Shown one piece after another: positions 62,765 to 64,000 of a DNA stretch of 64,000 bases (position 1 is the stretch's first letter; each line of letters starts with the position of its first letter). Origin of the DNA: Chloroflexota bacterium. Lineage in GTDB: Bacteria > Chloroflexota > Anaerolineae > JAAYZQ01. The translations under genes and the position numbers were made by a program. The stretch lies in assembly GCA_018606645.1 (NCBI GenBank), contig JAGVRI010000006.1:62001-126000 (forward strand), read 5' to 3'. Below the pieces are notes generated by a model. It was not told the DNA's origin and searched no databases. It worked only from the letters and a program-made list of their open reading frames with translations.

Positions 62765-64000
62765 GACGAATGCTGATCTGGACGTTGGTCGGGTTGCTGC
62801 TGGCAGCCTGTCGGGCAACGCCTTCCACCAGGCCAGGAACGGAGACAGCGGTCCAACAGCCCACTTCTCTGCCCTCTCCCTCCGCTCCCCGCCTCACCCC
62901 TCAATCCCAGGACATCCATCTCGCCGAAGGTGCCGATCGCTGGTATCCTGGCGATCCCGACCAGTTGGGGTCCGCGGTCCAAGCCTATCTTGACCAGGCG
63001 CAGGTCCAGCCCATCCCTGGAAAGGTCCTGGGAGTTGTGGTCCCCCACGCCGGTTATGTCTACTCTGGGCCAGTGGCTGGCTATGCCTTCCGCGCTCTGC
63101 GCGACACAGGCTGTGCTGACCATACCATCGTCGTCATCGGCGACACCCACACCGGCAACGGTTCAGCCGAGGTCGCGATCTGGGCTACTGGCGCTTTCGA
63201 GACACCGTTGGGTCGTCTGTCCGTGGATGAACCCGTTGCGCAATCGATTCTCACCGCTGACTCCCGGTTTCAGTTCGACCGCGAGGCGTTTCGCTCCGAG
63301 CATCCGATCGAGAACCAATTGCCGTTCCTTCAGATCGCCTGCCCCGGAGCCCGCATCGTGCCCATTGTCCTCCGCGATCCGTCACTCGAGAACGCCAGAG
63401 CCCTGGCCGAAGCCCTGGTCCGGGCACTCGGTTCCCGGCAGGCTCTTCTGGTGGCCAGCACCGACCTTTCCCACTACCACCCGTATGCAGAAGCCCAAGA
63501 GATCGATCGAGTCGCCCTGCAAGCCATCACTTCTCTCGATCCCCAGGCCGTGGCGGACTCGCCCCGACGCTGTGCCGAATTGGGTCTCGGCGGAGGCCAA
63601 CCCCTCACGATGTGCAGTCCAGGCGCGGTCATGACCGCCTTGTTCGCCGTACGGCAAATGGGAGCTGATCAGGCAACCGTCCTACGTTATGCCACCTCGG
63701 GTGATGTCCCGCTTGGCGACCGAAATCAGGTTGTCGGCTATGGGGCTGTGGCCTTCTGGCGCTCGAACGGTCACGAGACTCCGACGTCCAACTCCTTTCC
63801 CTCGCCTCTCCCAGACAATGCGCTCCCCCTCTCCCCAGCTCAACAGAAAGAACTGCTGGCCCTCGCCCGTCAGACAGCCGCCCACTTTCTCGCCACCCAG
63901 ACATTTCCTCCGTTCGAGACGTCGGATCCCGCCTTGCTGCAACCGCTCGGGGCGTACGTCACCTACCACGCGATCGATCGCACAACCGGCCAACGGACAC
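62761..64000 (+). CDS. MEMO-AMMECR1 fusion lipoprotein (partial, runs off the window)
   Basis: An open reading frame of at least 413 codons, still open at the last base. A lipoprotein signal (LLLAAC) precedes a Thr/Pro-rich linker. A MEMO domain follows at about 55-340 (VVVPHAGYVYSGPVAGYAF, GDTHTGN, ASTDLSHYHP, LTMCSPGAVM). From about residue 355 the sequence begins an AMMECR1 domain (LLALARQTAAHFL, GAYVTYHAID). These are the B and A components of AmmeMemoRadiSam, fused here and predicted to be surface-anchored. The start overlaps the radical SAM stop as ATGA. Confidence 0.82.
   Translation, partial: MRRMLIWTLVGLLLAACRATPSTRPGTETAVQQPTSLPSPSAPRLTPQSQDIHLAEGADRWYPGDPDQLGSAVQAYLDQAQVQPIPGKVLGVVVPHAGYVYSGPVAGYAFRALRDTGCADHTIVVIGDTHTGNGSAEVAIWATGAFETPLGRLSVDEPVAQSILTADSRFQFDREAFRSEHPIENQLPFLQIACPGARIVPIVLRDPSLENARALAEALVRALGSRQALLVASTDLSHYHPYAEAQEIDRVALQAITSLDPQAVADSPRRCAELGLGGGQPLTMCSPGAVMTALFAVRQMGADQATVLRYATSGDVPLGDRNQVVGYGAVAFWRSNGHETPTSNSFPSPLPDNALPLSPAQQKELLALARQTAAHFLATQTFPPFETSDPALLQPLGAYVTYHAIDRTTGQRT

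Overview
The window reads as one contiguous piece of a moderately GC-rich bacterial chromosome, densely coding, with no rRNA, tRNA, CRISPR array or insertion sequence that I can see. The best guess is Chloroflexota (Anaerolineae or Caldilineae-like). Three things point there: the substrate-binding lipoprotein has the Val/Glu/Thr/Lys repeat linker common in that phylum, the signalling proteins are rich in GAF and receiver domains, and a receiver-fused CpaF sits beside a receiver-fused TadZ. Promoters look like ordinary sigma70 sites, nearly all with a 17-base spacer. The taxonomy is inference.

Region 1 (52-26369, all minus strand) is a large sugar-acid and inositol locus. Transcription appears to start at a consensus promoter at 26341-26369, which has a LacI-type operator on its start site. 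The order from there is LacI repressor, IolM-like dehydrogenase, permease, tandem-duplicated binding protein, second permease, ABC ATPase, UroD-like protein, sugar epimerase, IolG, IolN, universal stress protein, IolO, a second Gfo/Idh enzyme, hydroxyacid dehydrogenase, SDR, two zinc dehydrogenases, PfkB kinase, KDPG aldolase, UxaE, UxuB, HAD phosphatase, LarA homologue and a secreted papain-like protease. Together they rebuild a route like the one known from Thermotoga maritima: inositol to 5-keto-L-gluconate (IolG, IolM, IolN, IolO), then tagaturonate, fructuronate and mannonate (UxaE, UxuB), then KDG, KDPG, and pyruvate plus glyceraldehyde-3-phosphate (kinase, aldolase). No mannonate dehydratase is visible. 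The LarA homologue is a candidate for a bypass.

Region 2 (26424-39044) is mostly plus strand and mixed: galT, DNA polymerase IV, an MttB-family protein, two transporters, a gene-poor stretch with a one-blade propeller fragment, SppA, a gamma-glutamyltransferase, a ThiF-like E1 enzyme (minus) and fructose-1,6-bisphosphatase. Region 3 (39105-42582, minus) carries homoserine dehydrogenase, a SufU-type scaffold, a metallophosphoesterase and TrmO.

Region 4 (42704-54395, plus) is a signalling operon. It holds a histidine kinase, a NarL-type regulator, a stand-alone receiver and a 1461-residue hybrid kinase. These lead into a receiver-TadZ ATPase, an AAA ATPase and a receiver-CpaF secretion ATPase, with no pilus structural genes following.

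Region 5 (54639-64000, plus) has a CoA-disulfide-reductase-like enzyme, then an operon of a DUF2270-DUF2179 membrane protein, a saccharopine-dehydrogenase-like protein and an agmatinase-like enzyme. The last operon has ResB and CcsA (cytochrome c maturation), a radical SAM enzyme with a Tat-like signal and a CxxCH motif, and a lipoprotein fusing MEMO and AMMECR1 domains that runs off the window edge.
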